In this document: piece by piece, positions 1 to 9,191 of the stretch
Numbering within the stretch: position 1 is the stretch's first letter
How the letters are laid out: each line of letters starts with the position of its first letter
Origin: Marinobacter excellens HL-55
GTDB taxonomy: Bacteria > Pseudomonadota > Gammaproteobacteria > Pseudomonadales > Oleiphilaceae
Length of the DNA stretch: 39,594 nucleotides
Direction: 5' to 3'
Assembly (NCBI GenBank): GCA_001314845.1
Contig: LJZQ01000032.1
Location: 1 to 39,594, forward strand
Notes under the pieces: model-generated
What the model saw: only the letters and a program-made list of their open reading frames with translations
What the model was told of the DNA's origin: nothing
Database searches by the model: none
Translations under genes and position numbers: made by a program

Positions 1-2
1 AA

Positions 3-194
3 TCAGCAAGCCGTCATACGCTTGATTGACGCCACGTCAGACTTGGCAATCAGCTTGGTGCCACGCAGCTGACGCTTACGCTTTGGGCTCTTCTTGGTCA
101 GGATATGACTGGTGAAGGACTGCTTGTGCTTGAAGCCAGTGGCGGTTTTCTTGAACCGCTTGGTAGCTCCGCTTTTGGTTTTCATCTTAGGCAT
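3..194 (-). CDS. rpmI: 50S ribosomal protein L35
   Basis: This is the small, very basic ribosomal protein L35 of the large subunit, 63 residues, close to the usual 64-65. The protein opens [15 protein letters not shown] and continues with the Lys/Arg-rich core typical of the family. The open frame extends about 40 codons further upstream, but the ATG at 192-194 is preceded by GGAG at good spacing and matches the family start, so the longer frame is rejected. It lies downstream of thrS and infC on the same strand, the classic order in which rplT (L20) follows; rplT would lie just outside the left edge. In E. coli this operon is repressed by L20 acting at the rpmI translation start. That regulation is family knowledge and was not tested here. 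Confidence 0.97.
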   Translation of the reverse strand: MPKMKTKSGATKRFKKTATGFKHKQSFTSHILTKKSPKRKRQLRGTKLIAKSDVASIKRMTAC

Positions 195-250
195 TTTTAA
201 AACTCCGCATTCTATTTTTAAGTAAAACAATTGTGTCCCTGAACGACAAA

Positions 251-270
251 TCCCCCGCCAAAGCGGGGGA
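251..270 (-). promoter_or_regulatory. Stem-loop in the infC-rpmI spacer
   Basis: An 8-bp perfect GC-rich stem (TCCCCCGC and GCGGGGGA) with a CAAA loop sits in the infC-rpmI gap. On the minus strand it is followed by only a weak U-rich stretch (TTTGTCG), so full termination is unlikely. It may be an attenuator, an mRNA-stability element or part of an L20-binding leader. The function is inferred. Confidence 0.45.
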
Positions 271-288
271 CCCATCAGAGGATCAGGT

Positions 289-828
289 TCACTTCTTTTT
301 GCGGGGAGCCACAATCATGGTCATCTGCCGGCCTTCCATTTTCGGCCGCATCTCAACCGTCGCGATTTCTTCAAGATCCTTTTCGATCCGCTCCATGAGC
401 TTCATACCGATTTCCTGGTGTGCCATCTCACGGCCACGGAACCGAATCGTAATCTTGCCGCGGTCCCCGTTTTCAAGGAAACGTACCAGGTTGCGTAGTT
501 TTACCTGGTAATCCCCTTCTTCAGTTCCTGGACGGAACTTAAGCTCTTTGACTTGCGTCTGCTTCTGTTTCTTCTTGGCAGCGGCCTTCGCTTTTTTCTC
601 GTCGAAGATTTTCTTGCCGTAATCCATTATCTTACAGACGATCGGATCGGAATCCGTAACCTGCACCAGATCAAGGGTGGCTTCTTCTGCCATTCGAATG
701 GCTTCCTCGATCGATACAACCCCAACCTGATTGCCTTCGGCATCGATCAGGCGGACTTCAGTTGCGTCAATATTCTCATTGATAGGCGCTTTTGGAGTAC
801 GCCCACCCCGATTCGTTCGCTGTTTAAT
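289..828 (-). CDS. infC: Translation initiation factor IF-3 (ATT start)
   Basis: IF3 binds the 30S subunit and enforces fidelity of start-codon selection. Read from the first in-frame ATG (693) the protein would lack its N-terminal domain. The frame continues upstream without a stop to an ATT codon at 826-828, giving 179 residues against 180 in E. coli. The extension contains the IF3 signature PKAPINENI followed by a [10 protein letters not shown] stretch. GGAG lies 8 bases upstream of this ATT. A second ATT directly before it (829-831) overlaps the thrS stop. The C-domain carries [14 protein letters not shown] and [13 protein letters not shown] starts are known for IF3 and underlie its autoregulation in E. 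coli. The gene starts 2 bases after the thrS stop, so the two are probably translationally coupled. Confidence 0.95.
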   Translation of the reverse strand: MKQRTNRGGRTPKAPINENIDATEVRLIDAEGNQVGVVSIEEAIRMAEEATLDLVQVTDSDPIVCKIMDYGKKIFDEKKAKAAAKKKQKQTQVKELKFRPGTEEGDYQVKLRNLVRFLENGDRGKITIRFRGREMAHQEIGMKLMERIEKDLEEIATVEMRPKMEGRQMTMIVAPRKKK

Positions 829-830
829 AA

Positions 831-2756
831 TCAGATCTCCGTTTTGGTTCTGCCTTTGCGTTGAATGTCATCAGCCAACAGCTGTTCAAACGCTTCAAGC
901 GATAGGGCCCCTAAGTCTTCACCTTTGCGAGTACGTACAGCAACCGCATTGTTCTCGACTTCTTTGTCGCCAACGACGACAAGATAGGGAACCTTGTTAA
1001 GAGTATGCTCGCGGATTTTAAAGCCGATCTTCTCGTTTCTCAAGTCAGCATTAACCCGATATCCCAAAGAATCCCATTTTTTGGCCAGATTCTGACAATA
1101 ATCACGCTGATTATCGGTAATATTCAGCACCGCAATCTGTGTTGGCGCCAGCCATGTGGGGAATGCACCTTCGTATTCTTCAATCAGTATACCGATAAAC
1201 CGTTCAAAAGACCCGAGAACCGCCCGATGCAGCATAACCGGCGTTTTCCGCTCGGAATTATCCGCCACATATTGGGCGCCCAAGCGGCCCGGCATCGAAA
1301 AATCGACCTGAATGGTACCACATTGCCATACCCGGCCGAGACAATCCTTCAGCGAAAACTCAATTTTAGGCCCGTAGAAGGCCCCTTCGCCTGGCAGCAA
1401 TTCCCAGTCAACACCTTCCCGGTTCAGAGCTTCTTCCAGAGCCGCCTCGGCTTTGTCCCAGACTTCATCGGATCCGACACGCTTTTCCGGACGGGTCGAA
1501 AGCTTGTACAGAATTTCGGTAAAGCCAAAGTCTGCATACACCTCATGCAGCATGTTCATGAACGCTGACACTTCCTCCTGGATGGCGTCTTCCTCACAGA
1601 AAATGTGGGCGTCATCCTGGGTAAACCCGCGCACCCGCATCAGACCGTGCAGCGCGCCGGAGGCCTCGTTGCGGTGGCATGAGCCAAACTCCGCCAGGCG
1701 CAGCGGCAGGTCCTTGTAGCTCTTCAAACCCTGATTGAACACCTGCACGTGGCAAGGGCAGTTCATGGGCTTGATAGCGTAATCGTGCTTCTCAGACTCC
1801 GTGGTGAACATGCCATCTTTGAACTTGTCCCAATGCCCGGACTTTTCCCACAGGGTACGGGACACCACTTGCGGTGTTTTTATTTCCTTGTAGCCATGCT
1901 GATGTTGCTTGGCCCGCATGTACTGCTCAATTTCCTGATACAGCGACCAGCCATCCGGATGCCAGAACACCATACCCGGGGCTTCTTCCTGCATATGGAA
2001 CAGGCCTAACTTCTTGCCGATCTTGCGGTGATCCCGCTTCTCAGCTTCCTCCAGGCGGTTAAGGTAGGCCTTGAGCTCTTTCTTGTTGCCCCAGGCTGTA
2101 CCGTAAATGCGCTGCAACTGTTCGTTGTTCTGATCACCACGCCAGAACGCACCTGCCACCTTGGTCAGCTTGAACGCTTTCAACTTGCCCGTGCTGGGCA
2201 CGTGGGGGCCACGGCAAAGGTCGATGAAATCACCCTGACTGTAAAATGAGAGATCCTCTTCACCGGGAATGTCCTCGATGATACGAACCTTGTACTCCTC
2301 GCCCATCTTTTCAAACAGCTTGACAGCCTCACCCCGAGACATAATAGAGCGGGATACCTGCAAGTCCTGCTTGGCCAGCTCTTCCATTCGCTTTTCAATG
2401 CGCACCAGGTCTTCGTTGGTGAACGGGCGCGCATACTTGAAGTCGTAGTAGAAGCCGTTTTCGATCACCGGCCCGATGGTTACCTGGGCTCCGGGGAACA
2501 GATCCTGCACCGCCATCGCCATCAAGTGGGCGGTGGAGTGACGAATCACGTCTACGCCTTCGTCATCGCGTTCGGTCACAATGGCCAGATCAACATCGTT
2601 CTCGATCAGGTGACTGGTATCCACAAGTTTGCCATTCACTTTCCCAGCCAGAGCGGCCTTGGCGAGGCCGGCGCCAATATCGGCGGCAACGTCGTGAACG
2701 GTAACGGATTCTGTAAAACTGCGATGGCTGCCATCCGGCAAGGTAATGACGGGCAT
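831..2756 (-). CDS. thrS: Threonyl-tRNA synthetase
   Basis: This enzyme charges tRNA-Thr with threonine in the cytoplasm. It has 641 residues, against 642 in E. coli. The order is an N-terminal TGS domain (about 1-62), the editing domain with [11 protein letters not shown], then the class II catalytic core with the zinc-site segment [10 protein letters not shown], motif 2 ([22 protein letters not shown]) and motif 3 ([14 protein letters not shown]), and a C-terminal anticodon-binding domain. An upstream frame extension of 24 codons is rejected: the ATG at 2754-2756 has GGAG at ideal distance and gives the family start [10 protein letters not shown]. It is the first gene of thrS-infC-rpmI(-rplT). 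Its leader carries a hairpin resembling the tRNA-Thr anticodon arm (see 2783-2803), which suggests translational autocontrol as in E. coli. Confidence 0.98.
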   Translation of the reverse strand: MPVITLPDGSHRSFTESVTVHDVAADIGAGLAKAALAGKVNGKLVDTSHLIENDVDLAIVTERDDEGVDVIRHSTAHLMAMAVQDLFPGAQVTIGPVIENGFYYDFKYARPFTNEDLVRIEKRMEELAKQDLQVSRSIMSRGEAVKLFEKMGEEYKVRIIEDIPGEEDLSFYSQGDFIDLCRGPHVPSTGKLKAFKLTKVAGAFWRGDQNNEQLQRIYGTAWGNKKELKAYLNRLEEAEKRDHRKIGKKLGLFHMQEEAPGMVFWHPDGWSLYQEIEQYMRAKQHQHGYKEIKTPQVVSRTLWEKSGHWDKFKDGMFTTESEKHDYAIKPMNCPCHVQVFNQGLKSYKDLPLRLAEFGSCHRNEASGALHGLMRVRGFTQDDAHIFCEEDAIQEEVSAFMNMLHEVYADFGFTEILYKLSTRPEKRVGSDEVWDKAEAALEEALNREGVDWELLPGEGAFYGPKIEFSLKDCLGRVWQCGTIQVDFSMPGRLGAQYVADNSERKTPVMLHRAVLGSFERFIGILIEEYEGAFPTWLAPTQIAVLNITDNQRDYCQNLAKKWDSLGYRVNADLRNEKIGFKIREHTLNKVPYLVVVGDKEVENNAVAVRTRKGEDLGALSLEAFEQLLADDIQRKGRTKTEI

Positions 2757-2782
2757 AAAACGCTCCTGGTGGTTTCTCAGCG

Positions 2783-2803
2783 GTGATCTATACCAAAGAT
2801 CAC
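2783..2803 (-). promoter_or_regulatory. Putative thrS translational operator (tRNA-Thr anticodon-arm mimic)
   Basis: On the minus strand a 7-bp perfect stem (GTGATCT and AGATCAC) closes a 7-base loop, TTGGTAT. Read as an anticodon loop, this gives U33, G34-G35-U36 and A37, which is the GGU anticodon of a tRNA-Thr in the correct register. The 3' end of the stem lies about 16 bases before the GGAG of thrS. E. coli ThrRS represses its own mRNA by binding a leader hairpin that imitates the tRNA-Thr anticodon arm. The resemblance is seen in the sequence; the regulatory role is inferred. Confidence 0.6.
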
Positions 2804-2860
2804 ATGGTGGCCGGCGTCCGCGATACAAACCGAGGGCCGATTTGCAGGCGAGTTTACCAG

Positions 2861-2889
2861 AAAAAAACCCGGCAACAATGCCGGGTTTT
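2861..2889 (-). terminator. Rho-independent terminator after the TRAP permease gene
   Basis: An 11-bp stem (AAAACCCGGCA and TGCCGGGTTTT) with a 4-base loop is followed on the minus strand by a run of T (2867-2861). It lies about 20 bases past the stop of the TRAP permease gene and separates that transcription unit from thrS. Confidence 0.9.
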
Positions 2890-2908
2890 CCGAGACCAGC
2901 AACCTGGT

Positions 2909-5509
2909 TCAGGCTTGCTGTGGCTGAGCTTCCTCTCTGGCCTTGCGTTTAAGTTGCCCAAAGGCTATCGCGGCCAGTAAGAGCAAAGCCGGGATAAACA
3001 TCAGTTCGCGAGGTGGGCGATCCAGCGTTGCCTGCACCGCCTCTATGTTCCAGCCGAATTCAATACCGGCCTCTTCCGCCGGGCTGTCGAAATCGACAAA
3101 GTCCACCGCCAGGGCATCACCAGCATCCGAAACCTCCAGACCGACCGCGGCCATCCGCGCCTGTGCCGATTCGCCCTCAGGTATCTCGAATTGGACGTAA
3201 GTAGTCGTATCCGTGCCATCCATGCCCATGCCTGAGACTCGGAAAACAGTGGCCCTGTCTGCTGGAGCCGTTTCAACATACTCCATAATTTCAGCACCCT
3301 GCCGCTCTTCATAAGGCGGATAGACCATGTCCCACCAGAACCCGGGCCGGAACAGGGTAAACGTAATCACCACCAGAAGCAGACTCTCCCACTTGTAGCT
3401 CTTGGTGAACCAATATCCCTGGGTTGCCGCAGAGAACACCAGCATGGCGGTCACTGCGCTCGCAATGGTGATCAAAAGATCCAGCCATCCGGTCAGTCCG
3501 ATCAACAACAACTGGGTATTGAAGATAAACATGAACGGCAAGATGGCGGTTCGAATATCATAGGCAAACCCCTGAATACCCGTGCGTATCGGATCTGCCC
3601 CGGAAATAGCCGCCGCCGCGTAGGCGGCCAGACCAACGGGCGGCGTGTCATCCGCCAATATCCCGAAATAGAACACGAACAAATGCACAGCAATCAGAGG
3701 AACCAGCAGGCCATTCTGAGCACCCAGAGTTACGATCACCGGCGCCATCAATGTAGACACTACGATGTAATTGGCCGTGGTAGGCAAGCCCATCCCCAGA
3801 ATCAGGCTAATCAACGCGGTAAAGATCAGCATCAACAGCAGATTACCGCCCGAGAGAAACTCGACAAACTCCGTCATCACCAGACCAATACCCGTCAACG
3901 TTACTGTGCCAACAACTATGCCGGCGGTCGCCGTTGCCACACCAATACCGACCATATTGCGGGCGCCGGTGGCCAACGAATGGGCAAGATCAACAAAGCC
4001 GCCGGTAAACTCAGCGAACAGGCCGCTGTGTTTACGGAAGAACGCCTTCAAAGGCCGCTGGGTAACCACAATAAAGATCATAAACAAGGTCGCCCAAAAT
4101 GCAGACAACTGGGGCGAGAAACGCTCTACAGTCAAACACCAGACCAAAACCACCACGGGCAGCAAGTAATAGAGCCCGGTTTTGACGGTGGGGCCAACTT
4201 CCGGCAATTCGCCCATATCAGCTTCGGGGTCATCCGCCGCAAGTTCAGGAAAACGGGTCGCGTAACCAACAAGCCCCACATACGCAGCAATCAGGAGGGG
4301 GCCAAGCACCCAGGGTGCCGCTTCGCCCATGACCGACTTGGTCCAGCCGATTCCGTAGTAAACCACGAAGGTCAGAATGATCAACCCGAGCAGAAGCACG
4401 ACCCAATTCAGCATGCGCTGGACTAGTGTCGGCCGGTTCAGACGGACAACGCCCTCCATCTTCAGCTTGCAGGCCTCCAGATGGACGATGTAAATCAATG
4501 CCACGTACGAAATCAGCGCCGGCAATATCGCGTGTTTGATGACTTCAAGATACGAAATACCAACGTACTCAACCATCAGGAAAGCCGCAGCCCCCATGAT
4601 GGGCGGCGTAAGCTGACCATTGGTTGAGGCGGCCACTTCAACGGCACCCGCCTTGGTCGCGGGAAACCCGACTCGCTTCATCAGCGGAATGGTAAAGGTG
4701 CCGGTGGTGACCACGTTGGCAATGGAAGAGCCAGAAATCACGCCACTCAAGCCACTGGACACAACGGCCGCCTTGGCAGGCCCACCACGCATGTGGCCGA
4801 GCATGGCATAGGCGACCTTGATGAAATAGTTGCCAGCTCCGGCCCGCTCAAGCAACGCACCGAACAGAACAAACAGGAAGACAAAACTGGTGGAGACACC
4901 CAGAGCGACACCAAACACACCTTCCGTACCCAACCACTGGTGTGACGCCAGCTTGTTCAGACTGACGCCCTTGTGGGCAATAACATCCGGCATATAGGGA
5001 CCGGCCAGCGAATAGGTGATGAAAACAGCGGCAACAATGGCCAGCGGAAGCCCCAGCGCCCGGCGCGTAGCTTCAAGCAGCAGTATAAGGCCACCGATTG
5101 CAACCCAGAGATCCACGGTAATCGGGGCCCCTGGGCGTGTTGAAAGTTCGTTATAAAAAACATAAAGATAAGAGGCTGAAAACGCACCAGCCAATGCCAG
5201 CACCCAGTCATAGACGGGCACTTTGTTGGCGTGTACGCTCTTGATCATGGGGAACGCAGAGAACGCCAAAAATACCGCGAAGGCGAGGTGTATAGAGCGC
5301 GCTTCGGTCGAATTGAAAATACCAAAATTGAGAATAAACGGCAGCGGCGATGCGATCCAGAGCTGGAATAGAGACCAGCAAAGGGGTATTACAAAAAGGA
5401 TAACAGACGCGGGTCCGGTAAGCGCCCTGCCCCCGGTTTCGGTCTGAAGAACCTGATTGACCTTGGCGGCATCAGCACCCGCCCCGGCAACGGGGTCGTT
5501 CTTTGCCAT
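2909..5509 (-). CDS. TRAP transporter fused permease (DctQ-DctM type, TAXI family) with C-terminal extension
   Basis: This inner-membrane permease of 866 residues imports a small organic solute, driven by an ion gradient, together with the binding protein encoded just upstream. The N-terminal part has several hydrophobic helices equivalent to the small DctQ subunit. The large DctM part follows, with a conserved [16 protein letters not shown] stretch, the [21 protein letters not shown] segment, [18 protein letters not shown] and [19 protein letters not shown]. The last 170 or so residues form a soluble, partly acidic segment between hydrophobic helices, resembling the DUF3394 extension of fused TRAP permeases. 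AGGA precedes the ATG. It is downstream of the TAXI receptor gene, with an 81-base gap holding a strong hairpin. The substrate cannot be read from sequence; TAXI systems have been linked to dicarboxylates and glutamate. Confidence 0.93.
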   Translation of the reverse strand: MAKNDPVAGAGADAAKVNQVLQTETGGRALTGPASVILFVIPLCWSLFQLWIASPLPFILNFGIFNSTEARSIHLAFAVFLAFSAFPMIKSVHANKVPVYDWVLALAGAFSASYLYVFYNELSTRPGAPITVDLWVAIGGLILLLEATRRALGLPLAIVAAVFITYSLAGPYMPDVIAHKGVSLNKLASHQWLGTEGVFGVALGVSTSFVFLFVLFGALLERAGAGNYFIKVAYAMLGHMRGGPAKAAVVSSGLSGVISGSSIANVVTTGTFTIPLMKRVGFPATKAGAVEVAASTNGQLTPPIMGAAAFLMVEYVGISYLEVIKHAILPALISYVALIYIVHLEACKLKMEGVVRLNRPTLVQRMLNWVVLLLGLIILTFVVYYGIGWTKSVMGEAAPWVLGPLLIAAYVGLVGYATRFPELAADDPEADMGELPEVGPTVKTGLYYLLPVVVLVWCLTVERFSPQLSAFWATLFMIFIVVTQRPLKAFFRKHSGLFAEFTGGFVDLAHSLATGARNMVGIGVATATAGIVVGTVTLTGIGLVMTEFVEFLSGGNLLLMLIFTALISLILGMGLPTTANYIVVSTLMAPVIVTLGAQNGLLVPLIAVHLFVFYFGILADDTPPVGLAAYAAAAISGADPIRTGIQGFAYDIRTAILPFMFIFNTQLLLIGLTGWLDLLITIASAVTAMLVFSAATQGYWFTKSYKWESLLLVVITFTLFRPGFWWDMVYPPYEERQGAEIMEYVETAPADRATVFRVSGMGMDGTDTTTYVQFEIPEGESAQARMAAVGLEVSDAGDALAVDFVDFDSPAEEAGIEFGWNIEAVQATLDRPPRELMFIPALLLLAAIAFGQLKRKAREEAQPQQA

Positions 5510-5546
5510 AGGATGTTCCTGTGATGGGATAAAGCCAGACTGGAAT

Positions 5547-5577
5547 CAACAGAGCGGGCCGGACGCCCGCTCTGTTG
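5547..5577 (-). promoter_or_regulatory. Intergenic hairpin between TRAP receptor and permease genes
   Basis: A perfect 13-bp stem (CAACAGAGCGGGC and its complement) with a 5-base loop lies immediately after the receptor stop codon and before the permease start. No T-run follows on the minus strand, so it is not a standard terminator. Such hairpins after binding-protein genes commonly stabilise the upstream message and lower downstream expression, giving excess receptor over permease. That role is inferred. Confidence 0.65.
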
Positions 5578-5590
5578 CATGCCGGTCAGA

Positions 5591-6574
5591 TCAATTGATC
5601 AGACCAGCCTCACGATAGTACTTCGCAGCACCAGGGTGCAGAGGCGCACTCAGGGCATCCGAAACCATTTCCTCTTTTTTGAGGTTACCAAACGCCGGGT
5701 GCAAACGCTTGAAGCTGTCGAAGTTCTCAAATACAGCCTTGACCACCGCGTAGACCACGTCATCAGGTACATCGGTAGAGGAGACAAAAGTTGCCGCCAC
5801 ACCAAAGGTGGTCACGTCCTCATCCGAACCACGGTACATTCCACCCGGAATAACCGCTTTCCGGTAGTACGGATTGTCATCAATCAGCTTTTTGGACGCC
5901 GTGTTGTCTACGTTGACCAGTACGCTGTCACAAGAGGTCGTTGCTTCCTTGATGGCACCGGAGGGGTGGCCAACTGTGTAGAGGAAAGCATCAATATTGC
6001 CATCGCACAGCGCCTGTGATTGCTCTGCAGCTTTAATTTCAGCCGCCAACGAGAACTTATCCAGGGTCCAGCCCATCTCATCCATCAGGACCTCAGCAGT
6101 AGCTCGCTGACCTGAGCCCGGATTGCCTACGGAAACCCGCTTGCCTTCGAGGTCTTCAAAATTCTTGATACCAGAGCCCTTACTGGCTACGACCGTGAAT
6201 GGCTCAGGGTGCAGAGAAAAGACGGCCCGGAGTTTTTCATTCTTGCCACTGTCTTCGAACTGGCTGCTTCCATTGTAAGCATGGAACTGCCAGTCGGATT
6301 GAGCAACGGCCAGATCAAGCTCACCGGCACGAATCGCATTCAGGTTGTAAACAGAACCACCGGTGCTCTCCACGGAGCAACGAATGCCGTGTTCTTTACG
6401 GTCCATGTTAACCAGGCGACAAATAGCGCCACCTGCCGGATAGTAAACGCCGGTCACACCGCCGGTGCCGATCGTCACGAACCGCTGTTCCTGAGCCGAA
6501 ACGGCCGTCGATGCAGCTCCAAGGCTAACGGCAGCTGCAACAGCAAAAACGGACGCTCTGAGTTTCAGTGTCAT
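5591..6574 (-). CDS. TAXI family TRAP transporter solute-binding protein
   Basis: This periplasmic receptor of 327 residues captures the solute for the adjacent fused TRAP permease. It starts with a clear Sec signal peptide (charged MTLKLR, hydrophobic stretch, likely cleavage after VSAQ or near residue 27). The mature protein opens [20 protein letters not shown], a glycine-rich segment diagnostic of the TAXI receptor family (TAXI is named from the TAX-I spelling of this motif). [20 protein letters not shown] and the [15 protein letters not shown] loop also fit the family. GGAAGAG lies upstream of the ATG. It is the first gene of the transporter operon, as usual for TRAP systems. No specific ligand can be assigned. 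Confidence 0.93.
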   Translation of the reverse strand: MTLKLRASVFAVAAAVSLGAASTAVSAQEQRFVTIGTGGVTGVYYPAGGAICRLVNMDRKEHGIRCSVESTGGSVYNLNAIRAGELDLAVAQSDWQFHAYNGSSQFEDSGKNEKLRAVFSLHPEPFTVVASKGSGIKNFEDLEGKRVSVGNPGSGQRATAEVLMDEMGWTLDKFSLAAEIKAAEQSQALCDGNIDAFLYTVGHPSGAIKEATTSCDSVLVNVDNTASKKLIDDNPYYRKAVIPGGMYRGSDEDVTTFGVAATFVSSTDVPDDVVYAVVKAVFENFDSFKRLHPAFGNLKKEEMVSDALSAPLHPGAAKYYREAGLIN

Positions 6575-6714
6575 GTGTGCTCTTCCTTCTTTTCTTAGTC
6601 GTTATAATCGATTGCCCAATCCAGAGTGCGGGCAAACATCCTGCTCGCTTTAGAACATAGACCACTTCAGGCCAGAAATAAAGAAAGCGTTAGCTCACTA
6701 ACCGTCTGAGCTGA

Positions 6715-6750
6715 CAACAAAAAAGCCCGCTTTCGCGGGCTTTTTTGTTG
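6715..6750 (-). terminator. Terminator after the RND exporter gene (works in both directions)
   Basis: A 16-bp perfect stem begins with CAACAAAAAAGCCCGC and has a TTTC loop. T-runs are present on both strands. It lies 11 bases past the stop of the RND gene and upstream of the TAXI receptor promoter region, so its main role is to end the DUF1329/Asp-box/RND transcript. Confidence 0.92.
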
Positions 6751-6760
6751 TACCAGGCTT

Positions 6761-9145
6761 CTACTTAGAAGCTCTTGCCTTTGCCAGCATCTTGTCAGGA
6801 CGCAGCAAGAACCTGGCCAATGCCGGTAACAGCCAGATGGCTCCCACCATGTTCCAAAGGAACATGAAGAACAACAGGAAGCCCATGTCTGCCTGGAACT
6901 TGATTGGCGAGAAGATCCAGGTCACCACACCAAGGCCCAGGGTTACACCGGTGAAAATAACCGCCTTACCAGTCGAACGGAGCGTCTCGTAATAAGCGTC
7001 CTGCAAGGTTTTACCTTCGAGCAGGAATTTCTCCAGCTTGCTGTAGATGTAGATGCCATAGTCGACACCGATACCCACGCCCAGCGCAATGACTGGCAAC
7101 GTTGCCACCTTGATGCCAATACCAGAGACCGCCATGATGGCTTCGCACAGAATCGACGTCAGGCCAAGTGGAATCACGATACAGGCTACCGCACGAATGG
7201 AACGGAAAGTCAGGAAACACAGCAAACTGACCACAGCGTAAACCAGCATCAGCATCAGATTCTTGGCGTTCGAGATAACCTCGTTGGTAGCCGCCTCAAT
7301 GCCCGCATTGCCGGCAGCCAACAAGAAAGTATGTTCCTCATTGCTATAATCACTGGAGAACTCCTCAACCCGATCGACCACGGTCTGCAGAGTTTCCGCT
7401 TTATGGTCTTCCAGGAACACCAGTACCGGCGTCAGGTCGCAGGTGGTGTTGATCAGTCCAGCCGGTGCCTCACGAATAGACGCATTGATGATGGTCTGGT
7501 TACGGGAAATCTCAAACCACTTCCAGCTGCCCTCGTTGAGGGCCTTGGTGACCATCTTTGAGACGTCAGCCAATGACGCGGAGCTCTGGACACCCGGGGT
7601 GTTCTGCAACTCCCACTGCAGGCTATCCATGGCACGCAGCACATTGTACTGAGTGCATTGCTCTTCCTGCGTTTTCACCATGACCACCAGCACGTCAGCA
7701 CTGGTCGAGTAATTATTGATGATGTAGGAGTTGTCGAGGTTATAGCGAGAGTCTGCACGTAGCTCTGGAGCACCTTCGTCTAGGTCGCCGACTTTCAGGT
7801 CCTGCTTGTAGTAGAGCCCCAGGCCCAGACCAATCACTGCAATCAGCAGAGAAATCGGTGCCACACCAGGATGCGAGAAGTAGGACATGACACGCCACTT
7901 GCGATCCTGCTTTTCGCCATGGTTTTGTACGTGCTTGACGCCGCCCTTGGAGATGCCGATGTACGACATGATCAGAACGTGCAGGACCAGGTTCGTCAGG
8001 ATAACGAACGCAACGCCCAGACCAGCCGCAATGGCCAGATCACGAATAACGTCGATTTCGATAAACACCAGTGTCAGGAAACCGAAGGCGTCCGAGATCA
8101 GGGCCAGCATGCCCGGGATGTAAAGAGCGCGGAAAGCCAATCGTGCCGCCGTTACGGCATCGAAACCTTTGGAGGCCTCTACGGCCATGGCGTTAACTAT
8201 CTGGACACCGTGACTGATGCCAATGGCAAACACCAGGAACGGCACCAGCACGGAATAGGGGTCAAGGCCATAACCCAGCAGACGAAGCGTACCAAGCTGC
8301 AGGAACACCGCGACAATCGAAGTGAAGACCGGCACAAGCGTTCCAGCGATACAACGGGAATACCAGAACAACAACAGCGTGGTCAGCAGGATGGTAATGC
8401 CGGCGAACCAGGCAATAGAGGCAATACCCTCAATCAGATCACCGACCTTTTTAGCGAAACCGACGATGTGAATGCTAACGTCCGGATTCTGGGCCTGGTA
8501 CTTGTCTCGAATCTTTTCTTCCAGTTGCCGGGAAAACTCACCGTAGTCCAGCGCTTCGCCCGTTTCCGGATTTTTCTCGTAAAGAGGTGCATAAACGATG
8601 GTAGAACGGAAGTTGTCTGATATCAGGCGCCCTACTTCTGGCGAACGAAGGACGTTTTGACGTAACGCCTCCAAACTCTCGCGGGATCCGTCATAGCCAT
8701 CAGGAATAACGGTGCCACCCTGAAAGCCCTGCTCGGTCACTTCAACCCAGCGCACGTTTGAGGTCCAGAGCGATTTCAGGCCGGAACGATCAACACCACT
8801 CAGGTAGAACACTTCATCAGTGATCTGCTTCAGTGTTTCCATGTACTCGGCAGTGAAGATATCGCCGTCCTCAACGGCAACCGCAATTCGGACAAAGTTG
8901 CCCAGATTGTCCAGGTCATCACGATGCTCAAGCATGTTAACGATGAACGGATGCTCCAGTGGAATCATCCGTTCAAAACTGGCATCCGGCTGAATTTTGA
9001 TGGCGTTATAGCCCAGAAACAGAGTGAGAATAAAAAAACCAACCAGGATCAGTGCCCGGTTGTTGAAGATAAGCCGCTCAAGGAACGGCTCCGCCTTTGG
9101 CGTCGTCAGGTAATGTTCACCCCTGTCGTGCATCGGGTTAGACAT
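6761..9145 (-). CDS. RND superfamily (MMPL-type) transporter
   Basis: This inner-membrane protein of 794 residues has the RND duplicated layout: one N-terminal helix (about 28-50), a periplasmic domain, a block of about five or six helices (about 225-425), a second periplasmic domain and a final helix block (about 620-785). It contains VIALGVGIGVDYGIYIYSKL, with the Asp-Tyr of the MMPL/SSD-type helix, and an equivalent FAIGISHGVQIVNAM in the first half. It is shorter than AcrB-type drug pumps and resembles the group that sits beside DUF1329 and Asp-box proteins and is thought to move lipids or hydrophobic molecules. AGGGG precedes the ATG. It is last in a three-gene unit and ends at a strong terminator. 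The substrate is unknown. Confidence 0.9.
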   Translation of the reverse strand: MSNPMHDRGEHYLTTPKAEPFLERLIFNNRALILVGFFILTLFLGYNAIKIQPDASFERMIPLEHPFIVNMLEHRDDLDNLGNFVRIAVAVEDGDIFTAEYMETLKQITDEVFYLSGVDRSGLKSLWTSNVRWVEVTEQGFQGGTVIPDGYDGSRESLEALRQNVLRSPEVGRLISDNFRSTIVYAPLYEKNPETGEALDYGEFSRQLEEKIRDKYQAQNPDVSIHIVGFAKKVGDLIEGIASIAWFAGITILLTTLLLFWYSRCIAGTLVPVFTSIVAVFLQLGTLRLLGYGLDPYSVLVPFLVFAIGISHGVQIVNAMAVEASKGFDAVTAARLAFRALYIPGMLALISDAFGFLTLVFIEIDVIRDLAIAAGLGVAFVILTNLVLHVLIMSYIGISKGGVKHVQNHGEKQDRKWRVMSYFSHPGVAPISLLIAVIGLGLGLYYKQDLKVGDLDEGAPELRADSRYNLDNSYIINNYSTSADVLVVMVKTQEEQCTQYNVLRAMDSLQWELQNTPGVQSSASLADVSKMVTKALNEGSWKWFEISRNQTIINASIREAPAGLINTTCDLTPVLVFLEDHKAETLQTVVDRVEEFSSDYSNEEHTFLLAAGNAGIEAATNEVISNAKNLMLMLVYAVVSLLCFLTFRSIRAVACIVIPLGLTSILCEAIMAVSGIGIKVATLPVIALGVGIGVDYGIYIYSKLEKFLLEGKTLQDAYYETLRSTGKAVIFTGVTLGLGVVTWIFSPIKFQADMGFLLFFMFLWNMVGAIWLLPALARFLLRPDKMLAKARASK

Positions 9146-9191
9146 TAAAAAGCCCCTCTATCCATTAATCTGTTGATGCCACACCAGGGCG

